From NCBI GenBank assembly GCA_965221465.1, contig OZ244892.1, positions 3,534,001 to 3,598,000 on the forward strand: a stretch of 64,000 bases of DNA. Direction: 5' to 3'. This stretch comes from Azophilus sp965221465. Lineage in GTDB: Bacteria; Pseudomonadota; Gammaproteobacteria; Pseudomonadales; Azotimanducaceae. The notes under the pieces were generated by a model. It had not been told where the DNA came from. It made no database searches and saw only the letters and a program-made list of their open reading frames with translations. How positions within the stretch are numbered: the first letter of the stretch is position 1; the number at the start of each line of letters is the position of its first letter. Shown here one piece after another: positions 11,401 through 23,400 of the stretch. The position numbers and the translations under genes are program-made.

Positions 11401-14400
11401 CGGGAACGCTCCGCCGTGCCGGCCAGGGAGGTCCACTGGCTCCAGCCGGTGTCGGGGGCCGTCTTCACCTTGTGGCGCAGTTCGACGCTGTCGATCTGGC
11501 TGGTGTTGGTGGGCAGGGTCCACAGCACCACCACCTCGGTGTCGCCGGGCACCGTGCTCAGGTTGGTCGGCGCGCCCGGCGTCACCAGCGGGGGCGCCCG
11601 TGGCGTCGCCGCGCCGGTGGCGGGGTCGCCGTTGCCGGCGCTGTTGGTGGCGCGCACCTGGAAGGTGTAGCCGGTGCCATTGGTCAGGCCGGTGACCTTG
11701 TGGCTGGTGGCGTCGGCGGACGGCAGGTCGGTCCACTTGTCGCGGGCGTCGTCGAACGGCAGGTCGACCGTGGCCTTCCAGCGCACCTGCACGGTGTCGA
11801 TCTCGCTGGTGTTGGTGGGCAGCGTCCAGGCCAGGTCCACTTCGGCGTTGCCCGCCGTGGCGCTGAGCCCGGTCGGGGCGCCGGGGACCGCCAGCTCCGG
11901 CGTTCCGGCCGTCCGCGCCGCCGGGCCGGCGCCGGACGCGCTCTCCGCGCGCACTTCGAAGAGGTAGTCCTGGCCGTTCTTCAGGTTGGCCACGGTGTGG
12001 GTGGTGGCGTCCGCGGCCAGATCGGTCCAAGGCTCCCAGGTGGTCTCACCCCGGGCCTGGTGGCGCACCTGCACCTTGTCGAGCACGCTGGCGTTGGTGG
12101 GCAGGTCCCAGCTCAGGCTCACCGAGCGGTCGCCCGCGGTGGCCGTCAGGTTGTCCGGGGCGTCCGGAACCGCCACTTGCGGCGTCGCCTTGACCGCGTC
12201 CGAGGCGTCGCCCGGCAGGCTGCCGGCCACGGCGCGGATCTGGAAGCTGTACTCGGTGCCGTTGGTCAGGCCGGTCACCGTGTGGGTGACGGTGGTGGCG
12301 CCGCTGCCGGGAATGTCATCCCACAGGTCAATGCCCACGTTTTCAAAGTCGAAAATCTGGTACTTGGTGATGCTGTCGTCCCGGGGATCTTCCCAGTTCA
12401 GGGTGACTTCCGTGTCGCCGGCCACGGCGGCGAAGTTCCTGGGCTTGGCGGGCGGCTCGACCGCCTCGGCGACGGTGATGTTGAACGTCAGGCTGGCCGT
12501 GTCGCCGTCGGCGTCGGTGGCGGTGTAGGTGTACTGCGTCGCATCCTGGACCGCGCTCGGGGTGCCGGTGAGGGTGCGGTTGGTGGCGTCGAAGTTCAGG
12601 CCCGCGGGGGCGGCCGGGTTCAGGCTGTAGGTCAGGGTGCCGTTGCCGCCGGTGGCTTCGGGCAGGGTCAGCGTGGCTATCGCCGTGTCCTTGGTGTAGT
12701 TCTGGTCGGCGATGGTCTCGGTGCCGAAGCTGGGATCAGTGTCGACCCGCGGCGTCGCGGTGACGGTGTCGGAGGCGTCGCTGTTGCCGGCGTTGTTCAC
12801 CGCCCGGATCTGGAAGGCGTATTGCTGGCCATTGGTCAGGCCGGTGACCGTGTGGCTGGTGGTGCCGGCGCCGCTGCCGGTGATGTCGGCCCAGGCGGTG
12901 CTGCCGGGCACGCTTGCGCCTTGCGCCTGGCGGAGCTGGTACTTGGTGATGCTGGAATCGTTCGGGTTGTTCCAGCTCAGGGTGACTTCGGTGTCGCCGG
13001 GCGCGGCGGCCAGGTTGGCGGGCGCGGCGGGTACCGGCGGCGGTGTTGCCGTGTAAACGATCTTCTGATTGCCAAACGCAAGCTCGATGTGGAAATCGTT
13101 GTCGCCCAAGCTATCGAGCACGGTGCCGGAGTACGTTACCGTCTTGCCCGTTGGGTTATAGATGTCCCCGTTGAGGCTGGCCTTGTCCACGATCATGTAC
13201 TTGCGGTAGGTGTTGAACAGGATGGTGAAATCGTTGCTGTAGTTGGCCAGGTTTAATATTTCGTTGTAACCCGTGAAGGAACTCCTACCGGTCTTGGTGA
13301 AGTCCGGCAGATCCTCGTAGCGCCTCGATGGGGCGCCGTTGGCGAGCGACGCCGGATGAAAAGCCCAGAGTTCATCGGTATCGTCTATCTTGATGTAAAT
13401 GACGTGTTCCGGCACGGTATCCCCGACATCTGTGAAGCCAGACATATCCAGGCTTCCGGAGGCGGCAATGGTGGTGGTGGTGCCGTCATCGGAGAAGGTG
13501 AAAGTTAGCGTGCGCGCTGGAGTCGGGGCCCGCGGCGTCGCATCCACCGTCGCCGCGCCTTCGCCCGCATTGTTCTGCACCTGCACCTGGAACGTGTACG
13601 CCGTGCCGTTGGTCAGGCCCGTTGCCGTGTAGGAGGTCGCCGTTCTCGACAGCAACTGCGGCGTCCCCCATTCGGTTTCCGACGCCTCGCGGTAACGCAC
13701 CACCACCTTGCCAATGAAACTCGTGTTCGTCGGCAGCGTCCAGTTGAGCGTGACCTGGGCGTTGCCGGCGGTGGCCGTCAGGTTGGTCGGCGCATCGGGC
13801 GCCGCCAGCTTCGGCTGGGCGTCCACGGCCACCGAGTCGCTGCTGCCGGCGAGGTTGCTGGCGCGGACCTCGAACTCGTAGGTCACGCCGTTGTCGAGGG
13901 CGGTCACGGTGCTGGTGGTGGCGTCCTTGGCCAGCCGGGTCCATTGGTTCCAGCTCGTGTCCGTCTTCTTCTTGTGGCGCACGTCGATGGTGTCCACGGT
14001 GCCCTTGTCCGGCAGGTCCCAGGTCAGGGTCACTTGTGTGTCGCCGGCGCTGGCCTGCAGGTTGCTCGGGGCCGACGGCTTCGCCAGCTGCGGCGTGCCC
14101 TCCACGCTGGCCGACGGGCCCGTGCCCGCGGCGTTCACCGCACGGACCTCGAACAGGTAGTCGGTGCCGTTGGCCAGGCCCGTCACCCGGGAGCGCTCCG
14201 CCGTGCCGGCCAGGGAGGTCCACTGGCTCCAGCCGGTGTCGGGGGCCGTCTTCACCTTGTGGCGCAGCTCGACGCTGTCGATCTGCCTGGTGTTGGTGGG
14301 CAGGGTCCACAGCACCACCACCTCGGTGTCGCCGGGCACCGCGCTCAGGTTGGTCGGCGCGCCCGGGGCCACCAGCGGGGGAACCGGGGTGGCCGAGACC

Positions 14401-17400
14401 GACGCCGCCGCGCCGGGGCCGGAGGCGTTCTCCGCCCGCACCTCGAAGTTGTAGAGCTCGCCGTTGGTCAGGCCGGTCACGGTGTGGGTGGTGGCGTTCG
14501 CGGCCAGGTCAACCCAGGCCTCCCAGTCCTTCGCCGTGTCCGCCTTGTGGCGCGCCTGCACCTTGGTCAGCGCGCCAGAGTTGGTCGGCAGGGTCCAGCT
14601 CAGGACGACTTGCGTGTCGCCGGGGGCCGCCGCCAGGCCGGTCGGCGCGGTCGGCACCGCCACCGGCGTCGAATCCACCTCCGCCACGGCGCCGCGGCCG
14701 GCGCCGTTCAGCGCGCGCACGATGAATGTGTACTCGCTGCCGTTGGTCAGGCCGGTGACCTCGTGGCTGGTGGCGTCCTTCGCCAGGTCGACCCAGGGCT
14801 GGAAGTTCGCCGCGCTCTTCAGCTTGTGTGCCACCTGCATCCTGTCGATTTCGCTGGTGTTGGCGGGCAGGTCCCAGGTCAGGCCGACCTTGCCGTCGCC
14901 CGGCGCCGCGGTCAGGTTGCCGGGGGCGTCGGGGATCGCCAGCTTCGGCGTCGCCGTGACGGCCGAGGCCGCGCCGGCGCCGTTGGCGTTCACCGCGCGG
15001 ATCTCGAAGGCGTGCAGGGTGTCGTTGGTCAGGCCGGTCACCGTGTGACCGGTGGTGCCGGCGTTGCTGCCCGCGATGTCGGTCCAAGGCTCGCTGTCGG
15101 GCACGCTGGCGCCTTCAATGTAGCGGACCTGGTACTTGGTGATGCTGTTGTCCCGCGCATGGGTCCACGTCAACGTCACTTGGGTGTCGCCGGCCGTCGC
15201 CGCCAGGTCGGCGGGGGCGGACGGCACCTTGCCCGGCCCCGCCTCGGGCGTCGCGTCCACCCGCGCCTCGGCGCCGCGGCCCGCGCCGTTCAGCGCGCGC
15301 ACGATGAAGTTGTACTCGGTGCCGTTGGTCAGGCCGGTGACGTCGTAGCTGGTGGCGTCCTTCGCCAGGTCGACCCAGGGCAGGTAGTTGGCCGCGCCGG
15401 ACTCACGGTACGCCACCTGCATCTTGTCGATTTCGCTGGTGTTGGTGGGCAGGTCCCAGGTCAGGGCCACCGCGCCGTCGCCCGCTGTGGCGGTCAGGTT
15501 GCCGGGGGCGTCCGGAACCGCCAGCTCCGGCGTTCCGGCCGTCCGCGCCGCCGGGCCGGTGCCGGACGCGCTCTCCGCGCGCACTTCGAACAGGTAGTCC
15601 TGGCCGTTCTTCAGGTTGGCCACGGTGTGGGTGGTGGCGTCCGCCGCCAGATCGGTCCAAGGCTCCCAGGTGGTCTCACCCCGGGCCTGGTGGCGCACCT
15701 GCACCTTGTCGAGCACGCTGGCGTTGGTGGGCAGGTCCCAGCTCAGGGTCACCGAGCGGTCGCCCGCGGTGGCCGTCAGGTTGTCCGGGGCATCGGGAAC
15801 CGCCACTTGCGGCGTCGCCTTGACCGCGTCGGAGGCCTCGCCCAGCAGGCTGCCGGCCACGGCGCGGATCTGGAAGGTGTACTCGGTGCCGTTGGTCAGG
15901 CCGGTCACTGTGTGGGTGACGGTGTCGGCGCCGCTGCCCGGAATGTCATCCCACAGGTTGATCCCCACGGTTTCAGAATTGAAAACCTGGTACTTGGTGA
16001 TGCTGTCGTCACCGGGGTTGGCCCAGATCAGGGTGACTTCCGCGTCGCCGGCTATGGCGACCAGGCTCCTCGGCTTGGCGGGCGGCTCCAGTTCGTCGTA
16101 GATAGCGGTGACCGTGGTCGCGGCGGCGTTGTCGTTGCCGGCGGCGTCCTGGGCCACGCCCGCCGCCACGGCGACGCTGAACTCGCCCTCGGCCTTCGGC
16201 GTGATCTTCGCCGTGTAGACCGGCGCTGCCGGATCCGGCTGGGCGAAGTCGGAAGCGTCGGCGTTGGTCAATGTGATGTCGCCGGCCTCGAAGCCGGTGA
16301 CGGACTCGCTGAAGGTGAAGGTGGCATCCACCGCTGCGTTGACCGTTCCGGAAACGCCCGTGATGGCCACCGTCGGCGCCGTGTTGTCCAACTCGTACGT
16401 AATCTGATTGCCGCGGGGCGGGGTCCGGTTACGGAGCGTATTGCCAACGCAGTCCGTGACCTGCGCATGATTCAGCGTCAAGGTGGCCGTGCCGTTGTAG
16501 CCAGCCAACGCGCCGCCGGAAATGTTTACGACGTAGGGAGCGTAGACTCCGCAGGTATTCGGATCATCGGCCCCCGGGGTCACGGTCAGCGTCGGCTCCT
16601 GCGTGATCGCCGGCACGAAGGTAACCGTATAGGCAGCCACACTGCCGGCCCCCGAATGGCGCATGCTTTCGTTGTATTGAACCGCCCACTGCACCGAATC
16701 CCGGTTGGTCGGCGACTTCGCGTCGGTGTTCCCAGTTTCGCTGTCGTAACGGTGAATTGAAGTTACGTGTGGAGGGGTCCTGTCCAGCAGGTAGGTGTCG
16801 TCGTTGGTCCCCGTCGGCGTGGTGTCGGTCAGCGCGTTGCCGGCGGTATCCTCGATGTCCTGGCCTTGCACGAACTCCAGGTTCACCGTGCCGGCCAGCA
16901 CCACCAAATTGCCACCGGCCACCTTCACGTCCCAGGTGGTGCCGTCCGTGCCGACTGCCGTCGCCGTCTCCGTCCCGTCCGTACCCCCAACGTGGAAGTC
17001 ATCGTCGGACACATTCACCACCGCCTCGCTGAACGTCACCCGCCAGGTCAAGGTCACCGCGTTGGTGGGCGAAGTTGGCGGATCATGTCGCACGATGCTC
17101 GCCACCCGCGGCGCTTGGGTGTCTGCAGTGACGGTGATGTTGAACGTGAGGCTGGCCGTGTCGCCGTCGGCGTCGGTGGCGGTGTAGGTGTAGGCTGTCG
17201 CGCTCTGGGCCGTGGTCGGAGTGCCCGTCAGGGTGCGGGCGGTGGCGTCGAAGGCCAGGCCCGCCGGGGCGGCCGGGGTCAAGCTGTAGGTCAGGGTGCC
17301 GTCGCCGCCGGTGGCCGCGGGCAGGTTCAAGGTGGCGATGGCGGCGTTCTGGGCGTAGGTCTGGTCGGAAATGGTCTCGGTGCCGAAGCTGGGCGCGGAG

Positions 17401-20400
17401 TCGGCCTCCGGCGTGGCCGTGGTGGTGGCCGCGGGGCCGTTGTTGCGGGTGTTAATGGCGCGCACTTGGAAGGTGTAGCCGGTGCCGTTGGTCAGGCCGG
17501 TGACGGTGTAGGTGGTGGCCGTGCCGTCGTTGAGGTCCGTCCAGGTGTCGGTGATGTCGTCGAACGGCAGGTCGGCGGTGGCCTTCCAGCGCACATGCAC
17601 CTTGTTGATCTCGCTCGTGTTGGTGGGCAGATCCCATCTCAGGTCCACCAGGGTGTCGCCCGCCTTCGCGGTGAAGTTGGCCGGCGCATCGGGTATCGCC
17701 AACCTTGGCCTCGCATCCAGGAGCCGCCCGGCTGTGCCGCCTATACTGTTCACGGTTCCTACATGAAAGGTGTACAACCTGCCGTTCGTCAGCCCCGTGA
17801 ATGTATAGGTGGTTGCATCCGTCGCCAGTTCGACCCACGGCTGCCAGGTTGCCGCGTCCTTCTCCTGGTAACGCACACGTAACGTCTGGATCTCGCTCGT
17901 ATCGCTCGGCAGCGTCCAATTCAGGATCATCAGGGTGTCGCCCGGCGTCGCCGTGAAGTCTCCCGGGAGCACGGACCCCGGTATGGGGGCGGCCGTCACC
18001 GTGGCCGAGGCATCGCTGTTGCCGCGGGCGTTCACGGCGCGGATTTCGAAGGCGTATTGGGTGCCGTTGGTGAGGCCGGTGACGGTGTGGGTGGTGGTGC
18101 CGGCGCCGCTGCCGCTGATGTCTTCCCAGTTGGCGGTGGTGGGCACGGTGGAACCCGCGCCGTAGCGCACCTGGTACCTGGTGATGTTGCTGTCGTTCGG
18201 GTTGGTCCAAGCCAGGTCAACCTGGGTACTGCCCGCGGTCGCGGCCAGGCCGGTTGGCGCGGCCGGCACCGTGGCCGGGTTCGCCGTCTGGAAAACGATC
18301 TTCTGGTTGCCCATGGCGAATTCGATGTCGAAGTCGTTGTCGCCCAGCGTGGATTGCAGGGTGCCATTGAAGGTCGCCGCGCCGTTCGTGATCTGATAGA
18401 TATCGCCGGTGAAATTGGCGTTGTCCAACTGCAGCAGCTTGTAAAAGGTCGAGAACCGAACGTGATAGTTCGAGATGTAATTGACCAGGTTGGTCACTTC
18501 ATTGGTGCCACCGTAGGAGCCCTCGCCAGTGGTCACAAAATCAGGCAGCGCGTTGTAGCGCCTGATCGGGATGGAATTGTGCGGATGAATCCCCCAGATA
18601 TCCGTATCGTCCATGCGGATGCTCGAGGTGTCCGACGGCACATCGTTTCTCTCGAAATTGAAGCCTGAGGCATCCAGACTGCCCGAGGCGGCGATGGTCA
18701 CGGTGCTGCCGTTATCGGAGAAGGTGTAGGTCAGCGTGCGCGCCTGGGTCGGGGCCTCCGGTGTGGCCGAGGCGGTGGCCGCGGGGCCGTCGCCGGCGGT
18801 GTTGGTGGCGCGCACTTCGAAGGTGTAGCCGGTGCCGTTGGTCAGGCCGGTGGCGGTGTAGACGGTGGCCGTGCCGGCGAGGTCGGTCCAGGCGTCGCTG
18901 GCGCTGAACGGCAGGTCGGCGGTGGCCTTCCAGCGCACCTGCACGGCGCCGATCACGCTGGCGTTCGTGGGCAGGGTCCAGCTCAATTCGACCTGGGCGT
19001 TGCCGCCGGTTGCCGTCAGGCTCGTCGGGGCTTCCGGCACCGCCAGCTTCGGCTGGGCGTCCACGGCCACCGAGTCGCTGCTGCCGGCGAGGTTGCTGGC
19101 GCGGACCTCGAACTCGTAGGTCACGCCGTTGTCGAGGGCGGTCACGGTGCTGGTGGTGGCGTCCTTGGCCAGCCGGGTCCATTGGTTCCAGCTCGTGTCC
19201 GTCTTCTTCTTGTGGCGCACGTCGATGGTGTCGACCGTGCCCTTGTCCGGCAGGTCCCAGGTCAGGGTCACCTGGGTGTCGCCGGCGCTGGCCTGCAGGT
19301 TGCTGGGGGACGAGGGCTTCGACAGCTGCGGCGTGCCCTCGACGCTGGCCGACGGGCCCGTGCCCGCGGCGTTCACCGCGCGGACCTCGAACAGGTAGTC
19401 GGTGCCGTTGGCCAGGCCCGTCACCCGGGAACGCTCCGCCGTGCCCGCCAGGGAGGTCCATGCGCTCCAGCCGGTGTCGGGGGCCGTCTTCACCTTGTGG
19501 CGCAGTTCGACGCTGTCGATCTGCCTGGTGTTGGTGGGCAGGGTCCACAGCACCACCACCTCGGTGTCGCCGGGCACCGCGCTCAGGTTGGTCGGCGCGC
19601 CAGGGGCCACCAGCGGGGGAACCGGGGTGGCCGAGACCGACGCCGCCGCGCCGGGGCCGGAGGCGTTCTCCGCCCGCACCTCGAAGTTGTACAGCTCGCC
19701 GTTGGTCAGGCCGGTCACGGTGTGGGTGGTGGCGTTCGCGGCCAGGTCAACCCAGGCCTCCCAGTCCTTCGCCGTGTCCGCCTTGTGGCGCGCCTGCACC
19801 TTGGTCAGCGCGCCGGAGTTTGTCGGCAGGGTCCAGCTCAGGACGACTTGCGTGTCGCCGGGGGCCGCCGCCAGGCCGGTCGGCGCGGTCGGCACCGCCA
19901 CCGGCGTCGAATCCACCTCCGCCACGGCGCCGCGGCCGGCGCCGTTCAGCGCGCGCACGATGAATGTGTACTCGCTGCCGTTGGTCAGGCCGGTGACCTC
20001 GTGGCTGGTCGTGTCCTTCGCCAGGTCGACCCAGGGCTGGAAGTTCGCCGCGCCCTTCAGCTTGTGCGCCACCTGCATCCTGTCGATTTCGCTGGTGTTG
20101 GTGGGCAGGTCCCAGGTCAGGCCGACTTTGCCGTCGCCGGGCGCCGCGGTCAGGTTGCCGGGGGCGTCCGGGACCGCCAGCTTCGGCTGGGCGTCCACGG
20201 CCACCGAGTCGCTGCTGCCGGCGGCGTTGGTGGCGCGGACTTCGAACTCGTAGCTCACGCCGTTGTCGAGGCCGGTCACGGTGCTGGTGGTGGCGTCCTT
20301 GGCCAGCAGGGTCCATTGGCCCCAGCTTGTGTCCGTCTTCTTCTTGTGGCGCACGTCGATGGTGTCGACCGCGCCCTTGTCCGGCAGGTCCCAGGTCAGG

Positions 20401-23400
20401 GTCACCGTTGTGTCGCCGGCGCTGGCCTGCAGGTTGCTGGGGGACGAGGGCTTCGCCAGCTGCGGCGTGCCCTCCACGCTGGCGGACGGGCCGGTGCCCG
20501 CGGTGTTCACCGCGCGGACCTCGAACAGGTAGTCGGTGCCGTTGACCAGGCCCGTCACCCGGGATCGCTCCGCCGTGCCCGCCAGGGAGGTCCACTGGCT
20601 CCAGCCGGTGTCGGGGGCCGTCTTCACCTTGTGGCGCAGTTCGACGCTGTCGATCTGGCTGGTGTTGGTGGGCAGCGTCCACAGCACCACCACCTCGGTG
20701 TCGCCGGGCACCGTGCTCAGGTTGGTCGGCGCGCCCGGCGTAACCAGCGGGGGCGCCCGCGGCGTCGCCGCGCCGGTGGCCGGCTCGCCGTTGCCGGCGC
20801 TGTTGGTGGCGCGCACCTGGAAGGTGTAGCCGGTGCCGTTGGTCAGGCCGGTGACCTTGTGGCTGGTGGCGTCGGCGGACGGCAGGTCGGCCCACTTGTC
20901 GCGGGCGTCGTCGAACGGCAGGTCCACCGTGGCCTTCCAGCGCACCTGCACGGTGTCGATCTCGCTGGTGTTGGTGGGCAGCGTCCAGGCCAGGTCCACT
21001 TCGGCGTTGCCCGCCGTGGCGCTGAGCCCGGTCGGGGCGCCGGGGACCGCCAGCTCCGGCGTTCCGGCCGTCCGCGCCGCCGGGCCGGTGCCGGACGCGC
21101 TCTCCGCGCGCACTTCAAAAAGGTAGTCCTGGCCGTTCTTCAGGTTGGCCACGGTGTGGGTGGTGGCGTCCGCCGCCAGATCGGTCCAAGGCTCCCAGGT
21201 GGTCTCACCCCGGGCCTGGTGGCGCACCTGCACCTTGTCGAGCACGCTGGCGTTGGTGGGCAGGTCCCAGCTCAGGGTCACCGAGCGGTCGCCCGCGGTG
21301 GCCGTCAGGTTGTCCGGGGCATCGGGAACCGCCACTTGCGGCGTCGCCTTGACCGCGTCGGAGGCCTCGCCCAGCAGGCTGCCGGCCACGGCGCGGATCT
21401 GGAAGGTGTACTCGGTGCCGTTGGTCAGGCCGGTCACTGTGTGGGTGACGGTGTCGGCGCCGCTGCCCGGAATGTCATCCCACAGGTTGATCCCCACGGT
21501 TTCAGAATTGAAAACCTGGTACTTGGTGATGCTGTCGTCACCGGGGTTGGCCCAGATCAGGGTGACTTCCGCGTCGCCGGCTATGGCGACCAGGCTCCTC
21601 GGCTTGGCGGGCGGCTCCAGTTCGTCGTAGATAGCGGTGACCGTGGTCGCGGCGGCGTTGTCGTTGCCGGCGGCGTCCTGGGCCACGCCCGCCGCCACGG
21701 CGACGCTGAACTCGCCCTCGGCCTTCGGCGTGATCTTCGCCGTGTAGACCGGCGCTGCCGGATCCGGCTGGGCGAAGTCGGAAGCGTCGGCGTTGGTCAA
21801 TGTGATGTCGCCGGCCTCGAAGCCGGTGACGGACTCGCTGAAGGTGAAGGTGGCATCCACCGCTGCGTTGACCGTTCCGGAAACGCCCGTGATGGCCACC
21901 GTCGGCGCCGTGTTGTCCAACTCGTACGTAATCTGATTGCCGCGGGGCGGGGTCCGGTTACGGAGCGTATTGCCAACGCAGTCCGTGACCTGCGCATGAT
22001 TCAGCGTCAAGGTGGCCGTGCCGTTGTAGCCAGCCAACGCGCCGCCGGAAATGTTTACGACGTAGGGAGCGTAGACTCCGCAGGTATTCGGATCATCGGC
22101 CCCCGGGGTCACGGTCAGCGTCGGCTCCTGCGTGATCGCCGGCACGAAGGTAACCGTATAGGCAGCCACACTGCCGGCCCCCGAATGGCGCATGCTTTCG
22201 TTGTATTGAACCGCCCACTGCACCGAATCCCGGTTGGTCGGCGACTTCGCGTCGGTGTTCCCAGTTTCGCTGTCGTAACGGTGAATTGAAGTTACGTGTG
22301 GAGGGGTCCTGTCCAGCAGGTAGGTGTCGTCGTTGGTCCCCGTCGGCGTGGTGTCGGTCAGCGCGTTGCCGGCGGTATCCTCGATGTCCTGGCCTTGCAC
22401 GAACTCCAGGTTCACCGTGCCGGCCAGCACCACCAAATTGCCACCGGCCACGTTCACGTCCCAGGTGGTGCCGTCCGTGCCGACTGCCGTCGCCGTCTCC
22501 GTCCCGTCCGTACCCCCAACGTGGAAGTCATCGTCAGACACGTTCACCACCGCCTCGCTGAACGTCACCCGCCAAGTCAAGGACACCGCGTTGGTGGGCG
22601 AAGTTGGCGGATCATGTCGCACGATGCTCGCCACCCGCGGCGCTTGGGTGTCCGCAGTGACGGTGATGTTGAACGTGAGGCTGGCCGTGTCGCCGTCGGC
22701 GTCGGTGGCGGTGTACGTGTAGGCTGTCGCGCTCTGGGCCGTGGTCGGAGTGCCCGTGATGGTGCGGGCGGTGGCGTCGAAGGCCAGGCCCGCCGGGGCG
22801 GCCGGGGCCAAGCTGTAGGTCAGGGTGCCGTCGCCGCCGGTGGCCGCGGGCAGGTTCAAGGTGGCGATGGCGGCGTTCTGGGCGTAGGTCTGGTCGGCCA
22901 CTGTCTCAGTGCCAAAGCTGGGCGCGGAGTCGGCCTCCGGCGTTGCGGTCACCGTGGCCGAGGTGGCGCCGTCGCCGGTGGCGTTCACGGCGCGGATTTG
23001 GAAGGCGTAGGCCTGGCCGTTGGTCAGGCCGGTGACGATGTGGCTGATGGTGGCGGCGCCGCTGCCGGTGATGTCGATCCAGGCGGTGCTGTCGGGCACG
23101 GTGGTGCCCTGGGCCTGGCGGACCTGGTACTTGCTGATGCTGGTGTCGGAGGGGTTGTCCCAGTTCAGGGTCACCTGGCCGTCGCCCGGCGTTGCCCGGA
23201 GGTTGGATGGCTGGGCGGGGGCGATGGCGCCGGTTACGGTGACGGTGAAGGTCTCGGTCACATCGGCGGCAAGGGAGGAATTGGCGGTGACAGTGACCGT
23301 TGTCACGCCGGTTCCCACCGCGGTCACACGCACGTTGAACGTTGCGAACGAGAATCCGCGAACGCCATTAACCCGATTGATAATCTCCGCCGTGGCCACG

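Noticed and set aside
8946..13256. Very long plus-strand open frame (over 1,400 codons) and several similar ones opposite the giant gene
   Set aside because: They are antisense shadows: GC-rich repeated modules on the minus strand leave one antisense frame free of stops. Their composition (Arg/Gly/His/Val-rich, no family motifs) repeats with the FN3 period.
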